Shown: positions 56,401 to 64,000 of the stretch, one piece after another
Numbering within the stretch: the stretch's first letter is position 1
Layout: each line of letters starts with the position of its first letter
Assembly (NCBI GenBank): GCA_050084515.1
Contig: CM114272.1
Span: 28,892,001 to 28,956,000 of the forward strand
Length of the DNA stretch: 64,000 nt
Direction of reading: 5' to 3'
Source: Blasia pusilla
Taxonomy: Eukaryota; Marchantiophyta; Marchantiopsida; Blasiales
Made by a program: the position numbers and the translations under genes
Notes under the pieces: model-generated
Seen by the model: only the letters and a program-made list of their open reading frames with translations
What the model was told of the DNA's origin: nothing
Database searches by the model: none

Positions 56401-59400
56401 GTGTATTCAGTAGTCATCACTCCAGCAACCTTTGCCTTATCCTTCTCCCTGTACGAGGTACTTTGCTTCTCCATCAACTTCTCTTGATTCTTGACTGCAG
56501 ATCCACTCCTTTCAACTTTCTCTCCCCTTTTCAACTTCTTTGGACAATTGCGAGCAAGATGTCCCTTCTCTGCACAAATGTAACAAGTTCTGGTCTCTTT
56601 CCACTTCCTATCCCTGTTGAGCATGACTGTTTCTTCCACAATCACCTCTCGCTTCTGATCATATCTCAGGAGCTTGTTGGTCACAGATTCCCATGTAAGC
56701 AAATCTGCCTCCCAGGTTTCAAAGATTGTAACCATTGTATCAAATCGAGGAGGTAAGGAGGATAGCAACAGGGTTACCTTCCATATAGGAATCAGTTCCT
56801 GTCCAACTGCTTTCACTTGTGCAAAAGTTGACTCCATTTTGGCAATGTGAGCTGCAACTCTATCTGTGTCAGCCATCCTTGTCGAGCTCAATGTCTTCCA
56901 TCTTTGCATAGCTAGAGTCAAAGCTGACTCCTTGTTCAAACTCTTCAGCTTGGACCAGATCTCCCAAGCATTGCTTATACCATCCACCAACTCCCTCATA
57001 GAGGAGTTCAGGGTCTGTTTGAGTAAGATAGCTGCCAACTGATTTTGCTGTCTCCAAGCGAAGTTTACCACAAGCTCTTCTAGATTGTGAGGTTTCATCT
57101 CAACATACACCCACAACCCTTTCAGCATTAGAATGTCCATCATGGTTCTGGACCATTCTCTATAGTTCCCACCATCTAACTTCTCTACACTGCTGAAATC
57201 ACTAAGGAGAAAGGTTTGGGGTGGGCCCATAACCTGAGAATATGATTGACCAGCAGAAGTATCTCCTTGTACAAAGTCAGAGCTAGCATCAGCTAGACCA
57301 TCCATGATTTCAGCTTGTACACAATCAGCAAATCAGTCCCTATCTCTATTGCCAAATCAGAGCCCTACCATGATGTGACTCTTCTTACTATCTAAGAGAT
57401 ACTAAGAAGGATTCTACTCAGCCACACCTTGCACTCACACTACAGGTCCTCACATGTCACCAGCTCAGAGATCAGACATGGCTCACCATTGAGCACAAAC
57501 AATCTCCATCAGCATACTAGACAAAACAACCTGCCTTCCAATGAGGCTCTAGCAAGCACAGCAATTAGTCTCAATCTCCTCTTCCTACTCTCTGATCACT
57601 CTGCAGCAGGACCAAGAGCCTCAGGAGTCCTCACCAAAACTGTGCATGCTGTAGAATTGGCTTCTGCTCTCTAAAGAGAGACATTATATGCATGAGGGTG
57701 AGCACTTCTGGCCCTTGGATCTTCTTGGACAGATCCATACCCTAAATAACAGATGGTGGCTAGCCCTAACTCGAGAATTGCCCTAATTCAAGGTTACCCT
57801 AAAAAGATAGAGGAACACTAAGTTATCTCTAGCTAACTAAATTAGTATCCAACTAAGTTAGTATTTGACTAACTACTTTTAGGGCATGACTAAACTAGAT
57901 ATTAACAAATTTCAACATATAATGTCTCTGTTTAGAGAGCAGAAGCAAATTCTACAGCATGCACAGTTTTGGTGAGGACTCCTGAGGCTCTTGGTCCTAG
58001 TGCAGAGTGATCAGAGAGTAGGAAGAGGAGATTGAGACTTATTGCTGTGCTTGCTAGAGCCTCACTGGAAGGCAGGTTGTTTTGTCTAGTATGCTGATGG
58101 AGATTGTTTGTGCTCAATGGTGAGCCATGTCTGATCTCTGAGCTGGTGACATGTGAGGACCTGTAGTGTGAGTGCAAGGTGTGATTGTAGAATCCTTCTT
58201 AGTATCTCTTAGATAGTAAGAAGAGTCACATCATGGTAGGGCTCTGATTTGGCAATAGAGATAGGAACTGATTTGCTGATTGTGTACAAGCTGAAATCAT
58301 GGATGGTCTAGCTGATGCTAGCTCTGACTTTGTACAAGGAGATACTTCTGCTGGTCAATCATTTTCTCACTAATGTCAACTGCTCTACCCTCAATGTCAC
58401 TAAATTGGTTGTAGAGGTCAGATGATAATCTAAACTAGTTAAAAATAAAGAACTTCTACTACATATAGATTTCAATTTAAAGAGTCTCACTTCTGTTATG
58501 AAGACTTCCAACGGGTGATCACGGCTTTGGAAAATTTCAGAAATCTTTTGTGAATCTTTTAAAAGCTGCAATTACCCTTTGGTTGGAGGATTCTTATATT
58601 AGGATGTCACATAAAATTGTCTGCTGTCTTCATTTAATTTTAACTGCGGTTAGTTCTGCAAACTATGGTTGGAAGTTAACAATGGTTTCCAACTGTCTGG
58701 AGGCAAACACATTAGATCCACTTCTACGTTCTTCTCCCAACCCTGGTTTGACAGGGACTGCAAAGAGGCCCGCTGGGAGCTGAATCACCGGCTGAAGGAG
58801 GATCCACACTCTCCACAATGTCGATTGTTGCAGAAAACTTACAAACGATTGGTACGTAGGAAGAAACACAAATACATTGCCATCAAGATCACAGAGTTCA
58901 CAGAACAGATGAAATACCCATCGGCCAAATTCTGGAGAAAACTCAGGAATAGACAGAACATCATTCCGCTCCAGGATCTACAGATCTAGACCACATATGG
59001 TACCCAACTTTACCACTCCAACACTGCCGCTCCCACCGTCCCCTGGCCGAATGGGCTTCAGGATCTACCGGACCTCTTCGCCATTGACGATGTCACATCA
59101 GGAATCAAAAGGCTACATAACAAACCAGAGGATGGCCTGGGGTGCCAGGCTCAAATGTTCAAATTCGCAAGTGACGCAATTGGCCCAACCCTCACCAGAA
59201 TGTTCAATACTGCAGTTCAACAGGGCTTCCCACCAGAATGGCAAATGAATACGATCTACCCACTCTTCAAGGCTGGAGACCCAATGATACCATCCAACTA
59301 CAAACGATCATGGTGAGCTCTCTCATGGCCAAGTTGTATGGGCTACTGCTGGAAAGGAAAATTAGCGACTAGGCTGAAGAAAAGAAGGTGCGAGCCAGAG

Positions 59401-62400
59401 GACAAGCAGGTTTCCGACACTCACATAGCACCCTGGATCACCTTCTCACACTCCGGGTACTGATTGAAGAAACTTCCAAGTCGAGAATTGGTCACAAGCC
59501 CGGTAAATTGTTCTGCTGTTTTGTAGACTTCAAGAAGGCCTTTGACACAGTCCCAAGGGCGCTCCTTTGGAAACGACTTGAAGAGTTGGGTGTCCCACCA
59601 CAACAACTTACAGCAATCAAGGTCTTATATGCTCAGGTGTTTGCACAGATTGCCACTAAGAGGGGCAGATCTGAAACTTTATCTTCCAACACCGGAGTCA
59701 AACAAGGATGCCCCCTCTCACCTACGTTATTTGGGATCTACACTGACGAACTTGAAGAGGTGCTTTCTGGAGTGAATGGAGATCCACCAGAGCTAGCACA
59801 CTGCCTCATCCCCCTGCTCCTGTATGCAGATGATATAGTTCTGATGTCTAGAACAGCACATGGGCTCCAACGTTACCTGAATGCACTTTCAAGCTTCTGC
59901 AACAAATCGGGCATGGAAGTCAACTTGCTGAAAACGAAGATAATCATCTTTGGATCACAGCTCCCTACGGCACAGCGATCACACACTTTCACCTTCAGCC
60001 AGGGAATGAGAAGGGAGATCATTGAGATTGTGGGTGAGTACATATACCTGGGGGTGCAACTCAAACCCAACAACCAATGGAGAGCCAATGGGAGTCGCAA
60101 CAAGATCAATGCAGGCTTGAGGGGTCTACACCTGCTACAATCCAATTGCAGAAGAATGGAACTCTGGCATATTCCACAGAAACTCCATCTCTTCAAAGCT
60201 CTGGTGATCCCAGCCACACTCTATGCATCTGAGGTGTGGGGCCCCAGCTCCAAGGCTTGGCCCCAGAGCCTTGAGGCCCCCCAGAAACTCTTCATGCGTC
60301 AGAGTCTGGGCATTAGGAAAACCACTCCCCAGGACATTCTACTGGCTGAGTTTGGGGAGGTACCAATGGAGATCCATGCTGTTAAAAATCTGATCACATT
60401 TCTCCAACACCTTGGGGATATCTGCGAGGACGATCCCAATCGTCTATCCGCCAGGGCCTACGTGGTTTCAAAAAGTAGTGCCACCCTTGGGGCTAAAAAT
60501 TGGTACTATGACTGCACAGAGTGGCTCATGAAATGGGGAATATCCATCGGTGACCTGCCTACGGCCACCCACCAGGACCTTGCTAAACAATTACACAACA
60601 ATTACATTGCCATCAACTGGGGCCAACACCAGCGTCTCTGGGAAAGCAGGGGGAATTCCTCTCACAAAAATGGTGAAAGAATGAGGCGCTACCACACCCT
60701 CATGAACAACTGCAGATCCATGCAGCAAGCCTCCTACATCTCCGTGCCCATTCCCACTAAGTTACGCCATACATTAGCGAGATTCAGATGTGGCTCTACT
60801 GACCTGGAGATTGAGAAAGGAAAATTCTCACTGAAGAAAAGGGAGGACAGATTATGTAGATTTTGCAAATCGGGGCTTGTTGATGATGAACATCACTACC
60901 TCTTCGACTGCACCTTTCACGATCACATTAGGCTTGACTTCCCAGATCTCTTTGTTCACCGAGCTCCCAGGGTCCTCCCGTTCATGACTAGGCAGAATCA
61001 GACTCAGATTGCTAAATTCTTGCATAGTTGTGTGAAGACCAGGGACACTCACCTGGCTCTGAGGACCCCTTAGGCCCTCGCTGGTGCTTGCTCTCTCTCC
61101 AAAATTGTTGTTAAGTCTCAATACTAAGTTCCATGGCCCTGTGGGATCCCCGTGGACAATAAATCTATTCATTCATTCATCCTCTTTCCTACTGCTTTGA
61201 TTCACTTCTACTCCTGCCCTCTAAGGCAGTGTGTTTTGAGATTAGCTCCTAAATACCTGAACCTCTGCTGGTGCCTTAATCAACTAAGAAGGAATGTGCA
61301 TTGGTGTGGACAATCCTCCAAGAACTAATCTACCACATCCTCCTGCATCTTGGTTTCAACCACCTCTCTTCAGGTCTTGTGTATTCTAATAAGGTGTTGC
61401 TTTGCCAAGCACCCAATTCTCAATAGAAGTGGCAGACTAGTTCTGCATGCAATCTATTTCAGATTTTCTCTTTGAGGTTTGTAAGTGATTACCCTCATGG
61501 ACATGGTTCAGTGGAAGATCCTTTCGGGATCTACTATCTTTCTATGCTTTTAAAGTTTTACAAGTGAGATCTGAGAGGAGTAGAATTCTGATTACAACAT
61601 CTTCATGATAGACGTGTCAAAGGTTCTAAGCGCTAGTAGAAATCCGTGCAATAGAACTCGGATGTACTATGGATATGGCTCAAAAGATCAAATTACAGTA
61701 CGCAACTGCTCCTAAAATTCAAGAGCCTCAGTTGAAGAAAATACCTGTCTACCTAGATACTGCCCAAGAGCTTTGACACTCTCCGTCTTGCCTGTTCCAG
61801 CTGGACCAAAGATGTTACCACCATAGCCCAGTCGCAACCCTTGGGTGAGAACTAGATAGCACTTATCAGACAATGGAGTATACACCAGCCTATTTATAAA
61901 TCCTAAATACTCGAATGAGTATGTAAACTCAGCTCCTGCCATTCTTACGACTGCACCTCCTGTCGGCAAGGGGTAATACCTTAGCTGCAAAACAATATTG
62001 GACCCACATGTCAGACAAAAGCTATCAAAGTTGTCTATGATCCCAAACTTTCTGATGTCGTTCAACTAATTTCGAAGAAACTTCTTAAAATCAGACTTTC
62101 AACATTATGAGGAGAAACGCGAGTATTTTACCGAAACGAACATGAGATGGAATTCAATGCATATGTCACTCTCTGTATCCTTACCAGGCAGAAAATGTCA
62201 GAACTACCTGGCGAGACCATGTCCAATCTGTGCGCTGTGAAGCTTTCTCACGGAGAAGTTGATCAACCACATCAACACAGTGGATTAAGTCAAGCACGAG
62301 TGCTTTTTCAGCAGCACGCAAAGCTTTCTGACGTAATACTCCAGATTCTCTCAGACTCATTAATTTCTGCCTCAGGTTCTGCTTAAATGTGTCCAAACTG

Positions 62401-63331
62401 TTACTCTCAAGAGCTTCTTCGCACTTCTGTGTAAACTCTAACTGTCCTGCCAGACATAAAACCTGGCAAGGATACTGGTTGCCGTGTCCAAGTCTCAGAC
62501 ATTCTTGTAAGTTCTCCCGAAGTGTCAACTGGGAACACATAGCCAGTATTTGTCATGGACGAGAACTGCAGATTAAAGTGCTAAGTTTTCGAGATCTCGT
62601 TTTTTAACTTTAGAAACTAGTTTTTAGCACTGAACTTTGAGTACAATTTACGCGGTCATTATCATTCATATTCCTGACAGAACAAAGATCCCGCATTACC
62701 TGCATCTTCGAGTTCAGAGCATTTAACCAAGTCTCGACTTCTTCAACGACAGGAACTCCAGATGCGAGATTGAGTATTTCTCCTCCCGGGCTTTGCACAG
62801 ATATGATCCTTCAATTTCCATTACCAAAATGAGACTTTGTAATGCCCTGTAGTGTTCGTGACCCATCTGTGAGGCCAAAAGACCTACCCAGAATCAAATG
62901 GAATTATTGAAGAGACTTATAGTACCTTTCAAAATTTTGGGAGAACCCAACTGTCTGGACTCCTGAAAATATCTTTCCAAGGCAGGCCTGCAAGGATAGA
63001 GACAAATATGTTTCGACATGTCTATGAACAGGTGCCATTGTTCGCGAGAGTCAGATTCAATCTGATGTTGCAGTGCTCTGCAAAGACTATAAGTGAGTTT
63101 ATCACCTTCAAGAGAGCAAAAATGTGACAGTACTCTAAAAGGGGAACTCTTTGTGTTCCCTAGTTAGATCCGGTTTGATGTGGATCTGCATCTGGATGGT
63201 GATAAACAAGCAATACGCTCTGAGTCTAAAGTACTGACCTGGATAACTACTGGGCTGACCGACTGTCCTAAAATCTCCAGCAAATCATCATCTCCAATGA
63301 AATAGAACCGAGGAAAGCTTGACCTCTTCTC
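30952..63331 (-). CDS. DYNC2H1: Cytoplasmic dynein 2 heavy chain (N-terminus outside the window)
   Basis: This is the motor for retrograde intraflagellar transport along the axoneme. It is assigned to the dynein-2 (DHC1b) class, not axonemal or dynein-1, by the C-terminus ([50 protein letters not shown]), a degenerate AAA3 P-loop and the AAA4 motif [10 protein letters not shown] resolve 33 candidate exons, nearly all with GT-AG borders and matching phases, giving about 2,890 codons; the family is usually about 4,300, so the tail lies to the right. Junction 45341-44799 is tentative. Introns range from under 100 bp to 9.1 kb, the large ones filled with transposons and another gene. No stop or frameshift was found, so the gene is probably functional. 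Exons are listed by domain in the next entries. Confidence 0.9.
34349..37700 (-). CDS. DYNC2H1: Dynein-2 exons: stalk, microtubule-binding tip and AAA5
   Basis: Exons 37700-37347, 36908-36601, 36395-36127, 35629-35334 and 35113-34349. The first ends AAA4 ([20 protein letters not shown]). The second is the ascending coiled coil ([20 protein letters not shown], then heptads to [20 protein letters not shown]). The third is the microtubule-binding tip ([20 protein letters not shown]). The fourth is the descending coil ([19 protein letters not shown]...). The fifth carries AAA5: [18 protein letters not shown] and [20 protein letters not shown]. Frames join without correction. Confidence 0.9.
38099..40013 (-). 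CDS. DYNC2H1: Dynein-2 exons: AAA4
   Basis: Exons 40013-39859, 38863-38794, 38567-38454 and 38179-38099. They encode [18 protein letters not shown], the AAA4 Walker A variant [18 protein letters not shown] (Lys replaced by Arg, as in other dynein-2 chains to my knowledge), [20 protein letters not shown], the Walker B-like [20 protein letters not shown], and [14 protein letters not shown]. The join from the last exon to the next restores ...[15 protein letters not shown], which fits the family closely. Confidence 0.9.
38990..39100. repeat. Dispersed repeat in a dynein intron, copy 1
   Basis: TACGGCCTCTACA, a T-rich run, CTGGCCAT, CCATCCACGTG and later GAGGCCGCACACTGGTT match, with gaps, the segment at 48036-48165. 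The second copy has its inner half expanded into a palindrome. Class unknown. Confidence 0.5.
39282..39490. repeat. Long inverted repeat, about 90-bp arms
   Basis: Left arm 39282-39372 and right arm 39397-39490 are reverse complements with roughly 90% identity (shared core GATATCACTACAATCTCATG and on to TTAGTGATATTACTTC), around a loop of about 24 nt. The transcript would fold into a long hairpin on either strand. It lies in the dynein intron between 39858 and 38864. A partial further copy of the arm (GACATGAGATCGTAGTGATA) is at about 39173. It is probably a foldback MITE; a small-RNA precursor is possible. Confidence 0.75.
40014..42112. other. Left part of the 3.6-kb dynein intron
   Basis: AT-rich, with (GA)n tracts at about 41018-41046 and 41416-41457. 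Each tract has a neighbouring copy of GAATGAAGG...GTTTTGTTTC, indicating a duplication of roughly 100 bp. No exon or gene is recognised. Confidence 0.5.
42113..42250. repeat. Tandem duplication, 72-bp period, before the methyltransferase gene
   Basis: TTTTGTCTCCTTTTGAGGGG and the rest of the unit start at 42113 and again at 42185, nearly identical. The frame stays open through both copies into the methyltransferase, but no conserved protein is encoded there, so it is more likely leader or promoter sequence. Confidence 0.8.
42331..43155 (+). CDS. Class I SAM-dependent methyltransferase, single exon, inside a dynein intron
   Basis: 274 residues from the Met in ATGGCGTCCGAAGC, chosen over in-frame Met codons in the upstream repeat because homology-like sequence begins here ([20 protein letters not shown]). 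A methyltransferase type-11 fold is clear: SAM motif [18 protein letters not shown] (about residues 55-72), the acidic loop TAVEPSPSM, the post-motif [40 protein letters not shown] and [12 protein letters not shown]. It resembles small cytosolic trans-aconitate or lipid-type methyltransferases of fungi and plants; the substrate cannot be told. No introns, strong GC contrast with the surrounding intron, and opposite strand to dynein. It could be an old retrocopy or an independent nested gene. The frame is intact. Confidence 0.85.
   Translation: MASEADSGDRQREIHAVAVKGFDSETGAYESSRPSYPPDAVAHLKTQLRLTPSQSHVLDLAAGSGKFTRLLESDLYHLTAVEPSPSMRATFAEILPAIPILDGTAYSIPLPSSSQDAVVVAQAFHWFAHLEAVREIHRVLKPGGRLGLIWNLEDRTARRWVGSLRDLYERYEKGTPQYRLGLWRQVWEMEESKKMFTELQEAHFEHEMLCSEDMVWGRVLSKSYIACLSNEEKALLRQKVLSIVGTAPDVERHPNGLVVYPYKTDLIWCEKILA
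43156..43637. other. 3' flank of the methyltransferase gene within the dynein intron
   Basis: Contains the presumed 3' untranslated region on the plus strand. No other gene seen. The dynein donor site is at 43637 (minus strand). Confidence 0.5.
43638..48887 (-). CDS. DYNC2H1: Dynein-2 exons: AAA3 region
   Basis: Exons 48887-48786, 48669-48352, 47934-47846, 47590-47441, 47158-47059, 46377-46261, 45836-45746, about 45441-45341, possibly a 24-nt microexon 44822-44799, 44611-44555 and 43832-43638. The third has the P-loop [14 protein letters not shown], where the Thr/Ser after the Lys is Cys; relaxed AAA3 loops are usual in dynein-2. Its donor is GC (CAG|GCAAGT). Later motifs include [72 protein letters not shown] and [15 protein letters not shown]. 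Coordinates between 45441 and 44555 are the least certain part of the gene. Confidence 0.8.
45090..45165 (+). repeat. Possible LINE 3'-end fragment
   Basis: GGGCCATGGGCCTCATGG, CCCCGTCCTCAATAAAC and a TTCGTTCAG end resemble the 3' terminus of the LINE at about 61120-61180 (TTCCATGGCCCTGTGGG, CCCCGTGGACAATAAAT, ATTCATTC). It may be a severely 5'-truncated copy or a SINE sharing that tail. The match is by eye and incomplete. Confidence 0.35.
48036..48165. repeat. Dispersed repeat in a dynein intron, copy 2, with G-box palindrome
   Basis: Related to 38990-39100. It contains a perfect 13-bp inverted repeat at 48080-48111 (ACTATCCACGTGT, 6-nt loop, complement). Each arm includes CACGTG, the plant G-box core. 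Confidence 0.55.
49112..52683 (-). CDS. DYNC2H1: Dynein-2 exons: rest of AAA1 and AAA2
   Basis: Exons 52683-52330, 51826-51746, 51459-51160, 50152-49976, 49874-49788, 49547-49429 and 49271-49112. The first gives [17 protein letters not shown] and the AAA1 Walker [12 protein letters not shown] with the sensor FVTMNP. Next come [39 protein letters not shown]2 Walker [32 protein letters not shown]2 Walker [18 protein letters not shown], and [20 protein letters not shown]. All borders keep the frame; two codons are split (phase 2 to 1). Confidence 0.9.
50160..51158. other. Dynein intron of about 1 kb without recognised content
   Basis: Lies between exons 51459-51160 and 50152-49976. AT-rich at its right end. 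No repeat boundary, gene or RNA seen. Confidence 0.5.
53289..53972 (-). repeat. 3' LTR of the Copia element
   Basis: 684 bp, bounded on the inner side by AAGAGGGAG directly before TGTTGAAATTTG (minus strand). Its inner-coding end reads [20 protein letters not shown], the same peptide that opens gag after the 5' LTR. Confidence 0.95.
54023..57305 (-). pseudogene. Copia gag-pol, two frame breaks, RNase H missing
   Basis: Frame 57305-55188 encodes gag ([20 protein letters not shown], helix-rich body, knuckle [14 protein letters not shown]), protease ([12 protein letters not shown]), the integrase zinc finger ([14 protein letters not shown]...[10 protein letters not shown]) and core ([36 protein letters not shown]). 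After a frame change, 55233-54595 is the linker with the end of integrase ([20 protein letters not shown]). After another, 54619-54023 is RT ([52 protein letters not shown]). The frame stops just past YVDD, only about 50 bp before the 3' LTR, so the rest of RT and all RNase H are deleted. Confidence 0.9.
57220..57234 (-). promoter_or_regulatory. Primer-binding site for an initiator tRNA-Met half
   Basis: Directly after the LTR terminal CA the minus strand reads GGTTATGGGCCCACC. This is the exact complement of GGTGGGCCCATAACC, the anticodon stem and loop (anticodon CAU) of plant initiator tRNA-Met as I recall it. The usual plant Copia site, complementary to the tRNA 3' end (TGGTATCAGAGC), is absent. 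Drosophila copia and a few other Ty1/Copia elements use a cleaved tRNA-iMet in this way. Confidence 0.85.
57235..57917 (-). repeat. 5' LTR of the Copia element
   Basis: 683 bp, from TGTTGAAATTTG (57917) to CATATTCTCA (57235) on the minus strand. The last 71 bases form the start of an open frame that runs without interruption into gag. Confidence 0.95.
58669..61073 (+). pseudogene. LINE reverse transcriptase with C-terminal zinc-finger-like domain
   Basis: The first part (58669-59387) is broken by several stops and frame changes around a linker ([32 protein letters not shown]). From 59388 a 561-codon frame is intact to 61073: [80 protein letters not shown] (catalytic YADD). A long thumb/connection follows, then a Cys-His cluster [19 protein letters not shown] near the end, as in many plant and algal LINEs. 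The only stop just upstream is a TAG at about 59371. RT would copy the element RNA at a nicked target. Confidence 0.85.
58669..61185 (+). mobile_element. 5'-truncated LINE in the large dynein intron
   Basis: Plus strand. It begins within ORF2, after the endonuclease, at about 58669 and ends in AATAAAT followed by three ATTC repeats (about 61158-61181) in place of a poly(A) tail. Truncation at the 5' end is typical of target-primed insertion. It starts about 300 bp right of the Copia solo LTR. No clear target duplication was found. Confidence 0.85.
61186..61744. other. Start of the 9.1-kb dynein intron (donor side)
   Basis: No gene or repeat recognised between the dynein donor at 61744 (minus strand) and the LINE tail. 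Confidence 0.5.
61745..63331 (-). CDS. DYNC2H1: Dynein-2 exons: end of linker and start of AAA1
   Basis: Exons 63331-63239, 62987-62926, 62808-62700, 62528-62208 and 61984-61745. The first gives [20 protein letters not shown], the strongly conserved linker segment; the 62-nt exon gives [20 protein letters not shown]. The fourth reads [10 protein letters not shown]...DWTWSRQ. The fifth carries [19 protein letters not shown] and the AAA1 Walker [16 protein letters not shown], the main ATPase site. Phases chain as 0-2-0-0-0. The next intron (61744-52684) holds the LINE and the nested Copia elements. Confidence 0.9.
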
Positions 63332-64000
63332 CTGTGCTCCTTGAACGTGACGAGTTAGCCAGTGTATCATCACATCTTTATTGATTTTCGTGAGAAAGTC
63401 TTGTAGGAAAGAAGAATGAAATCTTATTGCACAAAAATGTTGAATTCATTCTACTATAGGTTCTACAGAGATATAAGACCTATGCTCATACTTGAGCATC
63501 TGAAGTAAATTTCCTCTTGAGAATATTGACTACACCCGTATTAAGAAAACAAAAATTAAAATGTGTTGTAAAAACATAGTAACTTGGAGTTTACTAAAGT
63601 GAAAAGTAACTTATAGAGTTACCGTAGTAACTTAGTGTTTTACCACAGTAAATAGTAATTTGTTGTTACCACTAATTCTGTGAATTACCATAGATTTACC
63701 TCAGTAATTCTGTGAATTAATATGGGCGCAGGCCCTAACCATAAAACCTAGAACTTCATCCTTTTGGCTGTCTATAACCCTTTGAGGGTGCCCTGAGAAT
63801 TTACATTCTCTCACACCTTTTTCATATACAACTCCCTGAGCTTGAGGAGCTGACTGAGCAGCACTGAGTGTGTTTTTCTTACCTGAGTGGAGTGTTGTTC
63901 TGACCTCAGTAGTGCAGTGTGCTTCTGCTTACAGACTGAGAGGTCTGCTGACCAGAGGGGTTCAGTGAGTGTTGTCATGCAAGGTGTCTAGTAGTACTAA
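63332..64000. other. Dynein intron with a possible LTR fragment at the right edge
   Basis: No further dynein exon was recognised. From about 63563 (TGTTGTAAAAACATAG) to the end the sequence has LTR-like traits: a TG start, repeated AGTAACTT/TTACC phrases, a TATA-like TTCATATACA, and a GAG/CTG-rich stretch after it. Without the other end or a second copy this stays a guess. Confidence 0.3.

Larger units (their letters stand above)
53289..57917 (-). mobile_element. Copia element, 4.6 kb, inserted in the solo LTR
   Basis: Minus strand. 5' LTR 57917-57235 (683 bp), primer-binding site, gag-pol, purine tract AAGAGGGAG, 3' LTR 53972-53289 (684 bp). LTRs run TG...CA and are nearly the same length and sequence, indicating a fairly recent insertion. 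The target duplication TATAA is present on both sides (53284-53288 and 57918-57922). Integrase precedes RT, the Copia order. RNase H is missing and pol has two frame breaks, so this copy could move only with helper proteins. Confidence 0.95.
53056..58369 (+). mobile_element. Copia solo LTR, split by a nested element
   Basis: The LTR reads on the plus strand from TGTTGAAATTTG at 53056 to 53288, and continues from 57923 to ...TTTTCTCA at 58369, about 680 bp in total. CTAAT flanks it on both sides (53051-53055 and 58370-58374), the 5-bp duplication expected of Copia. No internal region of that orientation is present, so it is a solo LTR left by recombination between the two LTRs of an earlier insertion. 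The middle is occupied by a full element of the same family in the opposite orientation. Confidence 0.9.

Noticed and set aside
1-64000. CRISPR array, prokaryotic operon, rRNA or tRNA gene
   Set aside because: No regularly spaced repeats, Shine-Dalgarno-led gene clusters or convincing cloverleaf were seen. Everything points to a eukaryotic nuclear genome.

Overview
The window looks like the nuclear genome of a land plant or close streptophyte relative that makes swimming sperm. The host gene content is small: one very large intron-rich motor gene, one F-box gene and one methyltransferase gene, set among many plant-type transposons (Gypsy, Copia, LINE, PIF/Harbinger, Helitron). The motor gene encodes the heavy chain of cytoplasmic dynein 2, the retrograde motor of intraflagellar transport. 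Seed plants without motile sperm are generally said to lack it, so a bryophyte, lycophyte, fern or charophyte-like source is the natural reading. I cannot name the species.

Layout. 1-3060: a decayed LINE on the minus strand, running off the left edge. 3676-3863: a small non-autonomous Helitron. 3946-4186: a Harbinger-type MITE with TTA target duplications. 4187-8950: mostly unassigned, with one 235-codon minus-strand ORF of unknown nature. 8953-19892: a Gypsy LTR retrotransposon on the minus strand (gag with two zinc knuckles, protease, RT, RNase H, integrase, then a PHD finger), broken by a roughly 1.25-kb insertion. 19893-21495: degenerate minisatellites. 21559 to about 24.9 kb: a PIF/Harbinger DNA transposon with convergent transposase and Myb-like genes. 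24.9-28.4 kb: unassigned sequence and Harbinger-related debris, ending in a second MITE about 290 bp upstream of an F-box gene. 28669 to about 31.1 kb: an F-box gene with a glycoprotein-binding FBA domain (plus strand). 30952-63331: the dynein gene (minus strand).

The dynein gene resolves into 33 candidate exons, nearly all joined in frame by GT-AG sites. They cover the end of the linker, AAA1-AAA6, the stalk and the C-terminus (about 2,890 codons). The N-terminal tail lies beyond the right edge. Two introns are large. The 3.6-kb intron ahead of AAA4 holds an intronless methyltransferase gene on the opposite strand. The 9.1-kb intron inside AAA1 holds a 5'-truncated LINE and a Russian-doll Copia structure: a solo LTR with target duplication CTAAT, into which a 4.6-kb element of the same family inserted in the opposite orientation with target duplication TATAA. 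The Copia primer-binding site is a perfect 15-base complement of the anticodon arm of plant initiator tRNA-Met as I recall it, so the element appears to be primed by a half-tRNA, and its gag reading frame runs through the LTR and the primer site.

The most unusual items are the half-tRNA-primed Copia with gag starting in or next to its LTR, the nested same-family insertion, the PHD finger at the end of the Gypsy polyprotein, a GC-AG intron confirmed by reading frame in the dynein gene, a 90-bp-arm inverted repeat in a dynein intron, and a plant F-box/FBA gene tail-to-tail with the dynein gene.
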